The notes: generated by a model from the letters alone, not told the origin. A DNA stretch of 64,000 bases from JBEKCB01 sp052139675 (GCA_052139675.1 JBKQWE010000003.1:79087-143086); one strand, 5' to 3'; shown: positions 42,497 through 52,106, counted from the stretch's first letter. A program made the numbers and translations.

Positions 42497-43933
42497 ATGT
42501 ACTTATCTAAGAAAGTATGTCTGATCGCCATGGCCGCTCTCTTCTCTGCGCTTGCCCGGAACGCTCGAGCCGAGAAAACCGATACGATCACCCAATACGG
42601 GATCACATGGAAATTGAGTCAACCGGCTGAGGTCGGGCAGTTTGTGACCGGCGACTACTATGTCGTGGGCGACTGCGAGGTCGTTTCCATCACGCCTCCT
42701 CCCGGAAACGGCCGGAACGGATGCGAGCTGGACCCGCCGCTCGATGACAATCGCAGCGGATACGACAGCCGCGAAGAGGGACATCGTTACGACGCCAAGA
42801 TGTGCACCCCAATGCCGATTCGCATGAAGCCGGGCGATGCGCTCATGTCCACCATCAGCGTCACCGACGAGGAATACAACAAGGCATTTCATCGCTGGCT
42901 TCGAAAGAGCGTCGTTACGCCGTGCCCCGTGAAAAGCGCCTGCGTGCTCACCTGCGTGGCTGCCGCCCAACCCGCGGATGCCTTCCGTCCCTCGTACTGC
43001 GATCGGTCCCAGAAAATCTACCTGGCCAGGAACCTCAAGCGGAATCTCCTGCCGAATCTGCCTTATGGCCGAGATACGTTCGACCTGGACTTGGGCGTCT
43101 CGATTTCGGTAAATGAACTGGCGGATCACTACAACCGCGTCTGGTTCAACCTGGTATTCTTTTCCTTCGACGCGCCCGTGGAATATCAACCGCAGTACGG
43201 ACGCGAAATGGCCGAAGCGCCCGGAGTCGCCAGCCTGGCATTGATGACTGATTTGCCGCCGGAGAAAAAGGAGAGGCTCCTGATCGGTCTTGTGCAAAAC
43301 GGGATTGACCTTTGGGGCATCGTGAGAGCCGGCTTCCACGGTTGGGAGGCGTGGGGCGGGCATGGATCGGGCAGAAAATGGCCGATCGTGTTCGCCGGGA
43401 TGATGCTGGGCGATGACGAGATGGCGTCGCCCACCAAGACCTATCCCAACGTGCAGTTCGGGGAGGACATGCAGACGATATTCAAGCGCTCCTGGACTGG
43501 AGCGAAGGTGGTCTACGCCGGGCATCAGGGTGTTGACAGGAACGGCGAGGATATCAATAAGACCGATCCGGGCTGGGGCCAGTACGAGCATCTCCCGCCC
43601 AAAGAGTGGGCGAGCCAGATGAACGAGAGTTACCGCCGGTTGAACGGTAATGCCTGGGTGGCCGAGGCGCTGGCGGCGAGGATTATGCACGCGGAGAAAA
43701 ACTGGGACCATGACGCCTTCTTTGCCTATATGGATCGCTGGATGACGGAAGATGACACGGAATTCGTCAAGCAGGTCAAAGATCAGAAGGGATGGGACTT
43801 CTCCGCAGATTGGCAACTGCAACGAGCGACGTGGTATCCGTTCGTCAACGAGATGTGGAAGAAATACCGCGACAATCTCCCGCCCGGCCCGAATGGAGAG
43901 AAGACTCCGCCGGCGGAAACGACTTGGAAGTAG
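42497..43933 (+). CDS. Secreted protein of unknown function
   Basis: The 478-residue protein has a signal peptide (CLIAMAALFSALARNARA). It then has a Cys-containing middle region (YYVVGDCEVVSIT, NGCELDPP, CPVKSACVLTC) and a C-terminal part with alpha-helical, Trp-rich sequence (FHGWEAWGGHGSGRKWPIVF, MLGDDEMASPTKTYP, GQYEHLPPKEWASQMNESYR). The look is of a secreted carbohydrate-active or hydrolase-like protein, but no family was recognised. The ATG at 42497 has GGGAGG just upstream. It is the first gene after tRNA-Ser and is less GC-rich than the chromosome around it. Confidence 0.75.
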   Translation: MYLSKKVCLIAMAALFSALARNARAEKTDTITQYGITWKLSQPAEVGQFVTGDYYVVGDCEVVSITPPPGNGRNGCELDPPLDDNRSGYDSREEGHRYDAKMCTPMPIRMKPGDALMSTISVTDEEYNKAFHRWLRKSVVTPCPVKSACVLTCVAAAQPADAFRPSYCDRSQKIYLARNLKRNLLPNLPYGRDTFDLDLGVSISVNELADHYNRVWFNLVFFSFDAPVEYQPQYGREMAEAPGVASLALMTDLPPEKKERLLIGLVQNGIDLWGIVRAGFHGWEAWGGHGSGRKWPIVFAGMMLGDDEMASPTKTYPNVQFGEDMQTIFKRSWTGAKVVYAGHQGVDRNGEDINKTDPGWGQYEHLPPKEWASQMNESYRRLNGNAWVAEALAARIMHAEKNWDHDAFFAYMDRWMTEDDTEFVKQVKDQKGWDFSADWQLQRATWYPFVNEMWKKYRDNLPPGPNGEKTPPAETTWK

Positions 43934-43966
43934 ATTGAATCGTTGGTGATGCGCGATGCGGCCTGG

Positions 43967-44530
43967 CTACATCCGGAGCGCCAGGGCCATCATTATTTTC
44001 GTCTTCACGGCATTCACGAGACCGCGCAACAATGCCAACCGGATGTTTATCGCAAACATAAGAGCGATGCAGACGCAACCTGCTGCTGCGCAAAAGTGCA
44101 TAGCGTACAGGAAACCGTTCGCTTGCAAGGTATTCAAGATGAACGGCGGATAGTTAACGATATAGCCGCAAAAGAACATGGCCACGGTGAAGGCGGACGC
44201 CAGACAGTAGCCGGAAATGGCGCCGGATATAGTTAGATGCAACTGGTTCTGCCAGGATACTATTTCAACCAGAGCAAGAGCCAGCCGGTCCTGGGGCAGC
44301 GTGCTGACGATGTCCCCGTCCTTGGTGAAAATATTCTGAGAGAACAGAAGCTTGCGGCGAGCGGCGCACTTCTCCCACTCGGCGGCAAGCCTCTTTCCTT
44401 TCGGTCCGCGTGAAAAGGCGCCAGCCAACCGGTCACAAGTGTTTCGCAACTGGTCGGGGCACACGCAGATCAGCCCGGCGAAGACCAGGACCGCCGCGCC
44501 GGCGATGCATATCACGTCGGGGGTTGTCAT
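43967..44530 (-). CDS. Integral membrane protein of unknown function
   Basis: The 187-residue protein has about three membrane segments: an N-terminal one (VICIAGAAVLVFAGLICVC), and two in the C-terminal half (ISGYCLASAFTVAMFFCGYIV and LYAMHFCAAAGCVCIALMFAI). A charged cytoplasmic stretch with RGPKGKRLAAEWEKCAARRK lies between them. It is unusually Cys-rich within the membrane parts. No family was recognised. The ATG at 44530 has GGAG seven bases upstream. It converges with the secreted protein gene at 42497 and follows the gene at 44568 on the same strand. Confidence 0.65.
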   Translation of the reverse strand: MTTPDVICIAGAAVLVFAGLICVCPDQLRNTCDRLAGAFSRGPKGKRLAAEWEKCAARRKLLFSQNIFTKDGDIVSTLPQDRLALALVEIVSWQNQLHLTISGAISGYCLASAFTVAMFFCGYIVNYPPFILNTLQANGFLYAMHFCAAAGCVCIALMFAINIRLALLRGLVNAVKTKIMMALALRM

Positions 44531-44567
44531 TGCCACTCCGCTCCAGCGCCCGCACCGCGAAGTTCCG

Positions 44568-45038
44568 CTACGGCTTGACCGGTTCGTAGAACCCGCGGCC
44601 GAGATAGCGCAGCTTGCCTTGGCGGACCAGTTCCTGCCAGACCGATTCGGGCCACTCGCTGGGCGGGATAATGCCCGCGACGGTGGACTTGGCGCCCTTG
44701 GTCAACGGATTGCGGCCCAGTTTCGATTCCTCGTCCAGCACAGTGAGCGAGAACCGCTTTCGAAACGCCTGCAACGCTTTCGCGCAGACGTCGCTGCCGG
44801 GCACGTCGGGGACTGCGCCGGCAGCCGGCGGGTTTCGAAGCTCCTCGACCAGTCCTGCCAGCCCCTCCGCGTCGCGCATTCCCACGATCTCGCCTACGCG
44901 GTCGGCGGGCAACGAGGTCTTCTGAAGCAGACGGTACGCCTGCTTCCATTCGGCCGCAGCCCGGCGCGGATCGCCGTACGCGCGGATGGCGGCCGAGAGT
45001 TTTTCGAGCTCCGCCAGAATCGCCGGATCAACGGCCAT
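44568..45038 (-). CDS. Small soluble protein of unknown function
   Basis: The 156-residue protein has no signal peptide. It contains an N-terminal helical region (AILAELEKLSAAIRAYG, AEWKQAYRLLQK), a middle with VPGSDVCAKALQAFRKRFSLTVLDEESKLGRNPLTKGAKSTVAG, and a C-terminal PPSEWPESVWQELVRQGKLRYLGRGFYEPVK that looks like a winged or SH3-like tail. It is unrecognised. It is probably co-transcribed with the membrane protein gene at 43967 (37-bp gap) and diverges from the cluster at 45168. Confidence 0.6.
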   Translation of the reverse strand: MAVDPAILAELEKLSAAIRAYGDPRRAAAEWKQAYRLLQKTSLPADRVGEIVGMRDAEGLAGLVEELRNPPAAGAVPDVPGSDVCAKALQAFRKRFSLTVLDEESKLGRNPLTKGAKSTVAGIIPPSEWPESVWQELVRQGKLRYLGRGFYEPVKP

Positions 45039-45167
45039 CTTCGTTGCCTGTAATGAAATGCCGGAAGATGTTCATATCTCCCGACGTTTTATTCCGCCTC
45101 GGCACATGATATCATTCCAGCGCTGTCGTTCACAATTGCAAAGGCATTATCGAGGGACGCCCTCTTC

Positions 45168-46175
45168 ATGAGTCTCCCCATTTGCCTGATGATTGACGAT
45201 CCCGCGCCCCTGATCAACGTCTACTGGTGGCACGTCGCCGCCCGGCAGAAAAGCGATGCGCCGGTTGAATCCACGGGCGAACCGGTGCTGCGCGACGTGC
45301 CGCTCGATTTTATGCGCGAGTTCGCCGATGTAGTGGCAGCCTGCAAGTTCCGCGGCAAGTTCACGGTGCTGCCCTTTCCTGCGGGGCTCGGCAGGATCAC
45401 CGACGGATGGCCGGGCTGCGACCGGCGCGAGCTCGCGGAGTGGATCGCCATCGCTCGCGAGAAACTCATGGGGCCGATGGACATCACGCCGGAAATCCTC
45501 ACCCACGCCGCAGCGTTGGACCTGGAGACGGGCGCGCTCCTGTCCGAGAATGAGCGCGACTGGTCCACCCATCAGACGGCGGCGACGCTCACGCCGTATA
45601 TCGCCCATGCCCTGCAAATCCTCAAGGACGTGGGGCTGGAGGCCACCGGCATCACTTCTCCCTGGAACTTCGGGCAGGCGGTGGAGGACGAGTATCAGCG
45701 CGCCATCCGCGCGGCAATGCGACAGGTCAGCGGCCGCGGGCAGTCATGGTATTTCCTGCACATGGATACCCGCGAGACGGGGTTTCTGTCGCGTGTAGTG
45801 TGGCGCGAAAAGGACGACTGGCTGGTCAGCGTCGTGGCGCAGTGCGACGACTATTTATGGAAAACGATGCAGACGGCCGACTCCAGCGACGAGTATGTCC
45901 GGACGCTGGCGTCCGAGTATTTGACCGAGAACGGCCGGGGCGGCCGGCTGGCGGAGTTGTTCCACGCCGAGACGCCGATGGTTTTGGTCACGCACTGGCA
46001 AAGCCTGTTCTCGAACGGTCGGCGCACGGGCCTGCGAGCGCTGGCCGAGGTGGGACGGCGCGTGTGCGCGGCCTGGGGGCCGGCCGCGCAATGGATGACC
46101 TGCAGCGATCTGGCCGCTCACGTGGCGGCCGGGGACTTACCACCATTCAATCACGAAAGGCAGCATCCGCCATGA
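45168..46175 (+). CDS. Polysaccharide deacetylase-like protein
   Basis: The 335-residue protein starts with LPICLMIDDPAPLINVYWWHV, in which the paired Asp fits the first NodB motif. It has FRGKFTVLPFPAGLGRITDG and a long C-terminal half including TGITSPWNFGQAVEDEY and MVLVTHWQSLFSNG, where His may be the late catalytic residue. A typical HxxxH pair is not obvious, so it may be a divergent or non-catalytic member. There is no signal peptide. Its stop overlaps the next gene's ATG (ATGA), which couples it to the UroD-like protein. The ATG at 45168 follows GAGGGA. Confidence 0.65.
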   Translation: MSLPICLMIDDPAPLINVYWWHVAARQKSDAPVESTGEPVLRDVPLDFMREFADVVAACKFRGKFTVLPFPAGLGRITDGWPGCDRRELAEWIAIAREKLMGPMDITPEILTHAAALDLETGALLSENERDWSTHQTAATLTPYIAHALQILKDVGLEATGITSPWNFGQAVEDEYQRAIRAAMRQVSGRGQSWYFLHMDTRETGFLSRVVWREKDDWLVSVVAQCDDYLWKTMQTADSSDEYVRTLASEYLTENGRGGRLAELFHAETPMVLVTHWQSLFSNGRRTGLRALAEVGRRVCAAWGPAAQWMTCSDLAAHVAAGDLPPFNHERQHPP

Positions 46176-47197
46176 CCCCTCGCGACGTTGTCCTTGCGGC
46201 GATCCGGTTCGAGAACCCGCCTTACGTCCCCTGGAACGTGGGCTTCACCGTGAAGCCGGCGGAAAAACTCGCGCGACATTTCGGGTCTGGGAATCTTCAG
46301 CCGTTCATCAAAAATCACATCGGCGATCTCAAGTCCCCGACCCGCGACTTCCTCGAGGAATCGCCGGGGATGTTTCGCGACGCTTTTGGAGTCCTGTGGG
46401 ACCGCACCGTGGACAAGGATATCGGCACGCCGTGCGAATATCCGTTGCGCGGGCCGACGCTGAAGGGGTACTCCTTTCCCGCCCTTCGTCCGAGGGAGGA
46501 CAAATATCGCGAGCTGATAGGCTCCTGGCCGGGCCTCGCCGTGCGGTTCGGCATCGGCTTCAGCCTGTTCGAGCGGGCGTGGACGCTGCGAGGCATGGAG
46601 AACCTCCTGATGGACTTTCTGGCGCGGCCACGCTTCGCCCACGAACTGCTCGACGCGATTTGCGAGCACAATCTCCGGCTCATCGAATGGGGTTTGCAGT
46701 TCGATCCCGACATCGTTTATTTCGGCGACGACTGGGGCCAGCAGCGCGGACTTATCATGGGACCCAAGCTCTGGCGGGAGTTTATCAAGCCGAGGCTCAA
46801 GCGGATGTACGGCCGCGTGCGCGAAGCGGGGAAGCTCGTCAGCATACACTCCTGCGGAGACGTGGACGAGCTGTTTGACGACCTGGTGGAACTGGGCCTC
46901 AACCTCTTCAACCCCTTCCAGCCCGAGGTCATGGACGTCTATGCCCTCAAGAAGAAGTATCACGGGCGGCTGGCGTTCCATGGCGGGTTGAGCATTCAGC
47001 GGGTGCTGCCGTTCGGCACGCCGGACGAAGTCCGCGCCGAGACGCGGCGGCTGATCCGCGAGATCGGCCGGGGCGGCGGCTACATCTTCGCTCCGGCGCA
47101 TGACGTGCCCGGCGACGTCCCCCTGGAGAACATCCTCGCCTTCATGGAAGTCCTTCAAAGCCAACCGAGGTTCCGCGAGATGACTTGGCCCTCGTGA
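46172..47197 (+). CDS. Uroporphyrinogen decarboxylase-like (MtaA-type) protein
   Basis: The 341-residue protein belongs to the UroD/methylcobamide methyltransferase superfamily. TPRDVVLAAIRFENPPYVPW is the characteristic N-terminus, IVYFGDDWGQQRGLIM matches the central D-D-G region, and LVSIHSCGDVDELFDDLVELGLNLFNPFQPEVMD carries the HxCG zinc motif and QPxxxMD of corrinoid methyltransferases. True UroD function in heme synthesis is unlikely, since the Arg-rich N-terminal PVWxMRQAG motif is absent. The role is more likely in C1 or demethylation chemistry linked to sugar catabolism. The ATG at 46172 overlaps the preceding stop. Confidence 0.82.
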   Translation: MTPRDVVLAAIRFENPPYVPWNVGFTVKPAEKLARHFGSGNLQPFIKNHIGDLKSPTRDFLEESPGMFRDAFGVLWDRTVDKDIGTPCEYPLRGPTLKGYSFPALRPREDKYRELIGSWPGLAVRFGIGFSLFERAWTLRGMENLLMDFLARPRFAHELLDAICEHNLRLIEWGLQFDPDIVYFGDDWGQQRGLIMGPKLWREFIKPRLKRMYGRVREAGKLVSIHSCGDVDELFDDLVELGLNLFNPFQPEVMDVYALKKKYHGRLAFHGGLSIQRVLPFGTPDEVRAETRRLIREIGRGGGYIFAPAHDVPGDVPLENILAFMEVLQSQPRFREMTWPS

Positions 47198-47215
47198 GAA
47201 CGTTTTCGGATGCGC

Positions 47216-48127
47216 TCACGTCCGCATGTGTCGCCAGAAGTCGCGCCGGAATGCGCTCGGAGGCATGCCGCACCGCTTGCGGAATGCCTTGGAGAAGTGG
47301 AAGGCGTCGCAGAAGCCGGTCTGGCGCGCGATGGCGTCCATCTTGAGGCCGCGCAGCAGCAGGTTGCGGGCCAGTTCCATCCGCAGGTCGGCCAGCGCGG
47401 CCATCGGGCTCTGGCCGGCTTCCCAGGCGTAGCGGTGCGAGAAGGCCGACGGGCTCATGCGCAGGTGCCGGGCGACGGCGGCGATGGTGATCCGCTCGGC
47501 CAGCCGCGGGCGGAAGAACTCCCGGGCAGACTCCACGAGACGCTTGGCGGACGCGACGCGGTCGCCGGGCAGGCTGAACCCCGCGCCGATCTGCCTGACC
47601 TCGCCGGCCCGCTTACCGGTCCCAGCGAGCGCCGGGAGCGAGCAGAGCAGCGCCAGGATCGCGGCCAATTCGCTCTGCGCCCGCCAGAAGCCCGCCTCGC
47701 CGGCGGTCGCGCCGGCCTGGGCCATCTCGTGGAGGTGCGGTTCCAGCAAGCGCGCGGGATCGCAGATTCGCACGAACCGCCGGCGCGGGTCCACCAGCCG
47801 CCGCAGCGCCGCCTCCTCGCCGCCGGCGAAGATCACCCACGCCTCGCGGACGGGCCCTCGAAGAGCGGAGGTGTCCTCCCAGTACGGCGTGCCGGGCGGG
47901 TAGAGGTGTACGGTGCCGGCCGCGCGCGCTTCCCAGGGAGATCGCGGGGAACCCACCCGCGCCAGGCCGCAGTCGGACCGCGCATAGTCCAGCACCCAGA
48001 GCTTGTTGAGATGACGGTGGGTCGGCCCGCCCGCAGGCGGTCGCTGGCCGTACTGCGCGGAGACGACTCGCGGCAGGACCGCCGCCGGCGCCATCGTCCA
48101 GGTATGACCAATCCAGGCCGGTTTCAT
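47216..48127 (-). CDS. AraC-family transcriptional regulator
   Basis: The 303-residue protein has a cupin-like N-terminal sensing region (VVSAQYGQRPPAGGPTH.., AGTVHLYPPGTPYWED) and a C-terminal AraC DNA-binding domain with two helix-turn-helix motifs (ITIAAVARHLRMSPSAFSHRY and MDAIARQTGFCDAFHFSKAF). It lies between two plus-strand sugar-metabolism genes and is divergent from the DegT-led operon, with a 109-bp spacer that probably holds its operator. The effector is likely a sugar. The start at the ATG at 48127 (MKPAWIGHTW) was preferred to upstream codons that run into the operon leader. Confidence 0.9.
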   Translation of the reverse strand: MKPAWIGHTWTMAPAAVLPRVVSAQYGQRPPAGGPTHRHLNKLWVLDYARSDCGLARVGSPRSPWEARAAGTVHLYPPGTPYWEDTSALRGPVREAWVIFAGGEEAALRRLVDPRRRFVRICDPARLLEPHLHEMAQAGATAGEAGFWRAQSELAAILALLCSLPALAGTGKRAGEVRQIGAGFSLPGDRVASAKRLVESAREFFRPRLAERITIAAVARHLRMSPSAFSHRYAWEAGQSPMAALADLRMELARNLLLRGLKMDAIARQTGFCDAFHFSKAFRKRCGMPPSAFRRDFWRHMRT

Positions 48128-48236
48128 ACTTGCAGGATTATACATGAAGAATGCCGTTTTTTCCATTCCCCTTCGGCCTTGCGGCGGGGAGAATGGAGAG
48201 TCGTTTCCAGTTGGGATCGCTCTCAGGAGAAGAACC

Positions 48237-49604
48237 GTGGAAAAACTGGCGCTGGACGGCGGGCCGAAGGCGTATCCGGGGATGCAGGGGAAAAAGGAGC
48301 CGAAGATCGGCATGGATGAGTTCCTGGCCATCGCCGAGCGGTTCGGGTTCAGCGCGGAGGCGGTCAAGCGCATCCGTGCGGCCGTCTCGAACGCGGACCT
48401 CCAGGACGGCGAGGCGAACCTGGCGCGGTACTACTGCCCCAACCCGAAATTGCCGGCCGGGCCAAAGTTCGAGGCCCTGGCGCGGAAGAAATTCGGCGTG
48501 AAGTACGCGCTCCCGGTGAGCTCCGGCACGGGCGCCCTGCACGCGGCTTTCGTCGCGGCGGGCGTCGGGCCGGGCACGGAGGTCATCGTGCCGGCCATCG
48601 GCTTCATGGCGACGGCCTCCAGTGTGCTCCTCGCCGGCGGCGTGCCGGTCTTCTGCGACGTGGACGAATCGCTGCACATGGACCCCGCGAAGCTCGAAGC
48701 CTGTATCACGCCCCGGACGGCGGCCATGGCGCCGACGCACCACTGGGGCGGCGTGGCCGATATGGACCCGATCCTGAAGATCGCGCGAAAGCACAACCTG
48801 AAGGTAATCGAGGACTGCGCGCAGTCGCCCGGCGCGAGGTACCGCGGCAAGTACGTCGGCTCGATCGGCGACTTGGGCTGCTTCAGCATCTCGGCGTACA
48901 AGATCATCGGCGGCGGCGAGGGCGGCCTGGTGACCACGAACGACGAGCGGCTCTATGAGCGGGCCTGCCAGCTTGCCGAGTGCGGCGGCCTGTGGCGCAA
49001 GGACCGCTTCGCGCCGCCCCGCTACGAGGGCGAGCTGTTCTTCGGGACGAACTACCGCATGTCGGATCTGGAAGCCGCCGTGGACGTGGTGCAGCTCGGA
49101 AAGCTCGACGACGTCGTCCGCCGTTACCACGAGGTGAAGACGCGGATCGTCCGGCAGATCGCGCCGTGCCGGCAGGTCGTTCCGCAGAAAGTGAACGACG
49201 CGGACGGGCAGATCGGCTACCTGCTCCGGTTTTTCCCGCAGACGACGGAGCTGAGCGGGAAAATCGTGGCGGCCCTGAAGGCCGAGGGCGTCTCGTGCGG
49301 CACGCGCGGCTCCAAGGGCGGCCCCGACTGGCACCATTATTCGTACATGTTCCCGGTGGTGCTGAAGGCCCCGATGGCGGCCGGCGCCTCGCCCTTCACC
49401 GACCCGCGCTACACGAAGGCCGGCGGAAAGGCGGAGTATCACCGCGGCGGCTGTCCGGTCGCCGACGACCTGTACGACCGCTGCGTGTCCGTCTACCTCG
49501 ATCAGTGGTTCTCGCCGGCCGACTGCGACAACATCGCCAAGGCGATCAACAAGGTGTTGACGGCATATTGCACGCCGGATCCGGCCGCGGCGAAGTGGCA
49601 GTAG
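48237..49604 (+). CDS. DegT/DnrJ/EryC1-type sugar aminotransferase
   Basis: The 455-residue PLP enzyme is of fold type I, usually acting on keto-sugars or cyclitols. VEKLALDGGPKAYPG is the common start. The family shows YALPVSSGTGALHAAFVAAGVGPGTEVIVPAIGFMATASS, GVPVFCDVDE, HHWGGVADMDPI, VIEDCAQSPGARYRGKYVG and the PLP lysine in FSISAYKIIGGGEGG (Lys at about residue 223). It is longer than usual. The GTG at 48237 has AGGAG upstream. It is the first gene of a four-gene operon with the amidohydrolase, alpha/beta hydrolase and Hyi-like gene. Confidence 0.9.
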   Translation: MEKLALDGGPKAYPGMQGKKEPKIGMDEFLAIAERFGFSAEAVKRIRAAVSNADLQDGEANLARYYCPNPKLPAGPKFEALARKKFGVKYALPVSSGTGALHAAFVAAGVGPGTEVIVPAIGFMATASSVLLAGGVPVFCDVDESLHMDPAKLEACITPRTAAMAPTHHWGGVADMDPILKIARKHNLKVIEDCAQSPGARYRGKYVGSIGDLGCFSISAYKIIGGGEGGLVTTNDERLYERACQLAECGGLWRKDRFAPPRYEGELFFGTNYRMSDLEAAVDVVQLGKLDDVVRRYHEVKTRIVRQIAPCRQVVPQKVNDADGQIGYLLRFFPQTTELSGKIVAALKAEGVSCGTRGSKGGPDWHHYSYMFPVVLKAPMAAGASPFTDPRYTKAGGKAEYHRGGCPVADDLYDRCVSVYLDQWFSPADCDNIAKAINKVLTAYCTPDPAAAKWQ

Positions 49605-49631
49605 CAGCGGCGTTTTAGTGGAGTGCTTCCC

Positions 49632-51230
49632 ATGGAACCGATCCGCTGGAACTACTTCGACGCGCAGTGCATCGTCGGGCGGCACTGCAAGCTCGAGGCC
49701 GGCGGCCTGCACACGGCCGACGAACTGCTGGAGGAGATGGACCATTACGACATCGCCGAGGCGCTCGTCGTGGACAGCCTCGCGCGGGAGAACCATCCGT
49801 ACGACGGCAACCGCCGCGTGCTGGAGGCGACCGCAGGCCGGCCGCGACTTCATCCCGCCTGGGCCGCCCTTCCGCCCGGCACCGACGAGCAGCCCGCGCC
49901 GGCGGAGCTGGTGGAGCAGATGCGAAAGCACCGCGTCGGCGCGCTGTTCCTCTACACCGCGCAGTACCGGATTTTACTGGCCGACTGGTGCATTGACGCG
50001 CTCCTGGAGCCGCTGGAAGCCGCCGGCACGCCGGTATTCCTTTGCGCCGCCGAGATCGGCCCCGGCGGGGAGAACCAGGACCAGACCGACTGGAACGCCG
50101 TGGTGGCCCTGTGCCGCCGCCGGCCGAAGCTGCCGGTCATCGTCAGCGAGTTCCGCATCCGCCGCGGCCAGCGGCAGGCCTATCGCGCGCTGGACGCCTG
50201 CCCCAACCTGCGGATCGAGCTCGCCGGCTGGTGGCTGCACCACGGCATCGAGTACATCACTCGGCGATGGGGCGCCGAGCGATTGATCTTCGGCTCCAAC
50301 TGGCCGCGCTTCGGCCAGAACATGACCCTTGCCCCGCTCGCCTGCGCCGACATCAGCGACGACGACAAGCGCAAGATCGCCGGCGACAACCTCCGCGGGC
50401 TGATCTCCTGGTGCAGGCCGGAGCATCCGAAAGCGCCCCACCGCGCCGCCGCCGACGAGTTCGTCGAGTTCGGCCGCACCGGCCGCCGGCCCGCGACCAT
50501 GGAATTCCACGATTGCCACGGCCACCTCGGCGGGCACGCCGCCCACTATCACCTGCCTGACTGCGACCTGGAAGGGATCGTCCACGAGATGGATCGCCTG
50601 GGCGAGCGGAAGATCTGCGTCTTCAGCTTCGCGGGCGTCCATGGCGACGAGAAGTACGGCAACGATTACGTGGCGGAGGCCGTGCGGCTGCATCCGGACC
50701 GGTTCGTCGGCTTCACCCTGCTGAACCCGCATCGCGGGCGCGAGGGAATGCTCCGCGAACTGGAACGCTGTTCGCGCCTCGGCCTGCGCGGCGTCAAGCT
50801 GATCCCCTATTACCAGGGCTATCCGGAGGAAGGCCCGCTGATTGATGTGGCCGTGCAGTGGGCGCACGAGCGGAAGCAGGTCATTCTGGACCACAGTTGG
50901 GGTTCGCCCGCGCAGGTGGAGCGGCTGCTGAAGACGTATCCGAACGCCTGCCTCATCACCGGGCACTGCAACGTGGCGTACGCGGAATTGATGAAGCGGT
51001 TCGCAAACCTGTTCGTCTGTTCGTGCCCGCTTATCGGCCCGCGAGCGTGCGAGGAGACGGTGGCGAAAATCGGCGCCGACCGCCTGCTCTTCGGCAGCGA
51101 TCTGCAGGACCTGCCCATCGCGTGGGGGCTGGGGCCGATCCTCTTCTCGCGGCTGCCGGTCGAGTCGAAAAAGCTCATCCTCGGCGGGAACATCCGCAGA
51201 ATCCTGGAACAGTACAGCCTGAAGCCGTAA
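49632..51230 (+). CDS. Tandem amidohydrolase (two domains in one chain)
   Basis: The 532-residue protein holds two amidohydrolase-2 TIM-barrel domains in series. The first (about residues 1-265) ends with GAERLIFGSNWPRFGQNM and KRKIAGDNLRGLI. The second (about 290-532) begins FHDCHGHLGGH (metal-binding HxH), has VKLIPYYQGYPEEG, QVILDHSWG, CLITGHCNVAYAEL and GADRLLFGSDLQDLP, then LILGGNIRRIL. The second half keeps the metal ligands; in the first the N-terminal HxH is missing (DAQCIVGR), so it may be inactive or modified. A fused pair is unusual, since these are normally single genes. The product likely hydrolyses or decarboxylates a lactone or acid from the same sugar pathway. Confidence 0.8.
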   Translation: MEPIRWNYFDAQCIVGRHCKLEAGGLHTADELLEEMDHYDIAEALVVDSLARENHPYDGNRRVLEATAGRPRLHPAWAALPPGTDEQPAPAELVEQMRKHRVGALFLYTAQYRILLADWCIDALLEPLEAAGTPVFLCAAEIGPGGENQDQTDWNAVVALCRRRPKLPVIVSEFRIRRGQRQAYRALDACPNLRIELAGWWLHHGIEYITRRWGAERLIFGSNWPRFGQNMTLAPLACADISDDDKRKIAGDNLRGLISWCRPEHPKAPHRAAADEFVEFGRTGRRPATMEFHDCHGHLGGHAAHYHLPDCDLEGIVHEMDRLGERKICVFSFAGVHGDEKYGNDYVAEAVRLHPDRFVGFTLLNPHRGREGMLRELERCSRLGLRGVKLIPYYQGYPEEGPLIDVAVQWAHERKQVILDHSWGSPAQVERLLKTYPNACLITGHCNVAYAELMKRFANLFVCSCPLIGPRACEETVAKIGADRLLFGSDLQDLPIAWGLGPILFSRLPVESKKLILGGNIRRILEQYSLKP

Positions 51231-51278
51231 GCGCGCTGGAGTCAGTTTCTTTGAGCTTCTCGTTCTGGGGGAACCGTC

Positions 51279-52106
51279 ATGGCGAAAGCCAAACCGAAAC
51301 AGGGCATCGAAATCCTCTCGCAAACGCCCGTGACTGCGAGCGAATTTCCGGAGGGCGTCATTCGGCTGGCGTTCCGCAGCAATATTGACGGGGTGGAGGA
51401 CTGGGCGCTCCTCTGGCCGCCCGAGCGCGGCGATCATTGGTGTGTCGTCATCCACGGTTACGGCTCGCACGGCGACCAGATATTCGTCCGCGAGGACATC
51501 CGGCGGGACTGGCTGCCGCGTTTCCGCGCGCGCGGCATGGGAATCCTGGCGCCAAATCATCGCAACAACGGCTGGATGGGCCCGCGCGCGGCGGCGGACC
51601 TGCACGCCCTGCTCGAGTTCGTCCGCCGCGACTTCGGCGCGAAGCGGTTCACGTTCATCGCCGGCTCGATGGGCGGAAGCTGTAACCTGATCTATGCGGT
51701 GCTTCATCCCAAGGACGTGTCGGCCGTCGTGGCGCTCTGCCCGGTCAGCGACCTGGGCCCCTTCTACAGTTGGCGCGACGCCAACGTACCGCCGGCATCG
51801 GTCGCGGGCTCTCTCGCGGACATCCGCGCGCAATACGACGGCTCGCCGGCGGAGCGGCCGGACGTCTATCGCCGGCATTCTCCCCTGAAGAACGCGGCGA
51901 GGCTGACGATGCCCGTCTACCTGTGCCACGGCGACGCCGATACCATGATCCCCGTCGAGGAATCCCGCGCCCTGGCAGCGGCGTGCAAGAATCCCCGTTT
52001 CCGCTACCGCGAACTCCCCGGCGGCCACCACGATTCGCCCCTCGCGGCGGACATCATGGACGAGGCGCTCGATTGGGTCCTCGGCCCGGCCGGCAAGGGA
52101 AGTTGA
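51279..52106 (+). CDS. Alpha/beta hydrolase
   Basis: The 275-residue protein has VVIHGYGSHGD (oxyanion region), the nucleophile elbow FIAGSMGGSCNL (Ser at about residue 130), the acid in VYLCHGDADTMIPVEES and the His in ELPGGHHDSPL. It is probably a cytoplasmic esterase or lipase-like enzyme, as there is no signal peptide. The substrate is unknown. It is the third gene of the DegT operon, 48 bp after the amidohydrolase; such hydrolases often remove acyl or lactone groups in catabolic operons. Confidence 0.85.
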   Translation: MAKAKPKQGIEILSQTPVTASEFPEGVIRLAFRSNIDGVEDWALLWPPERGDHWCVVIHGYGSHGDQIFVREDIRRDWLPRFRARGMGILAPNHRNNGWMGPRAAADLHALLEFVRRDFGAKRFTFIAGSMGGSCNLIYAVLHPKDVSAVVALCPVSDLGPFYSWRDANVPPASVAGSLADIRAQYDGSPAERPDVYRRHSPLKNAARLTMPVYLCHGDADTMIPVEESRALAAACKNPRFRYRELPGGHHDSPLAADIMDEALDWVLGPAGKGS

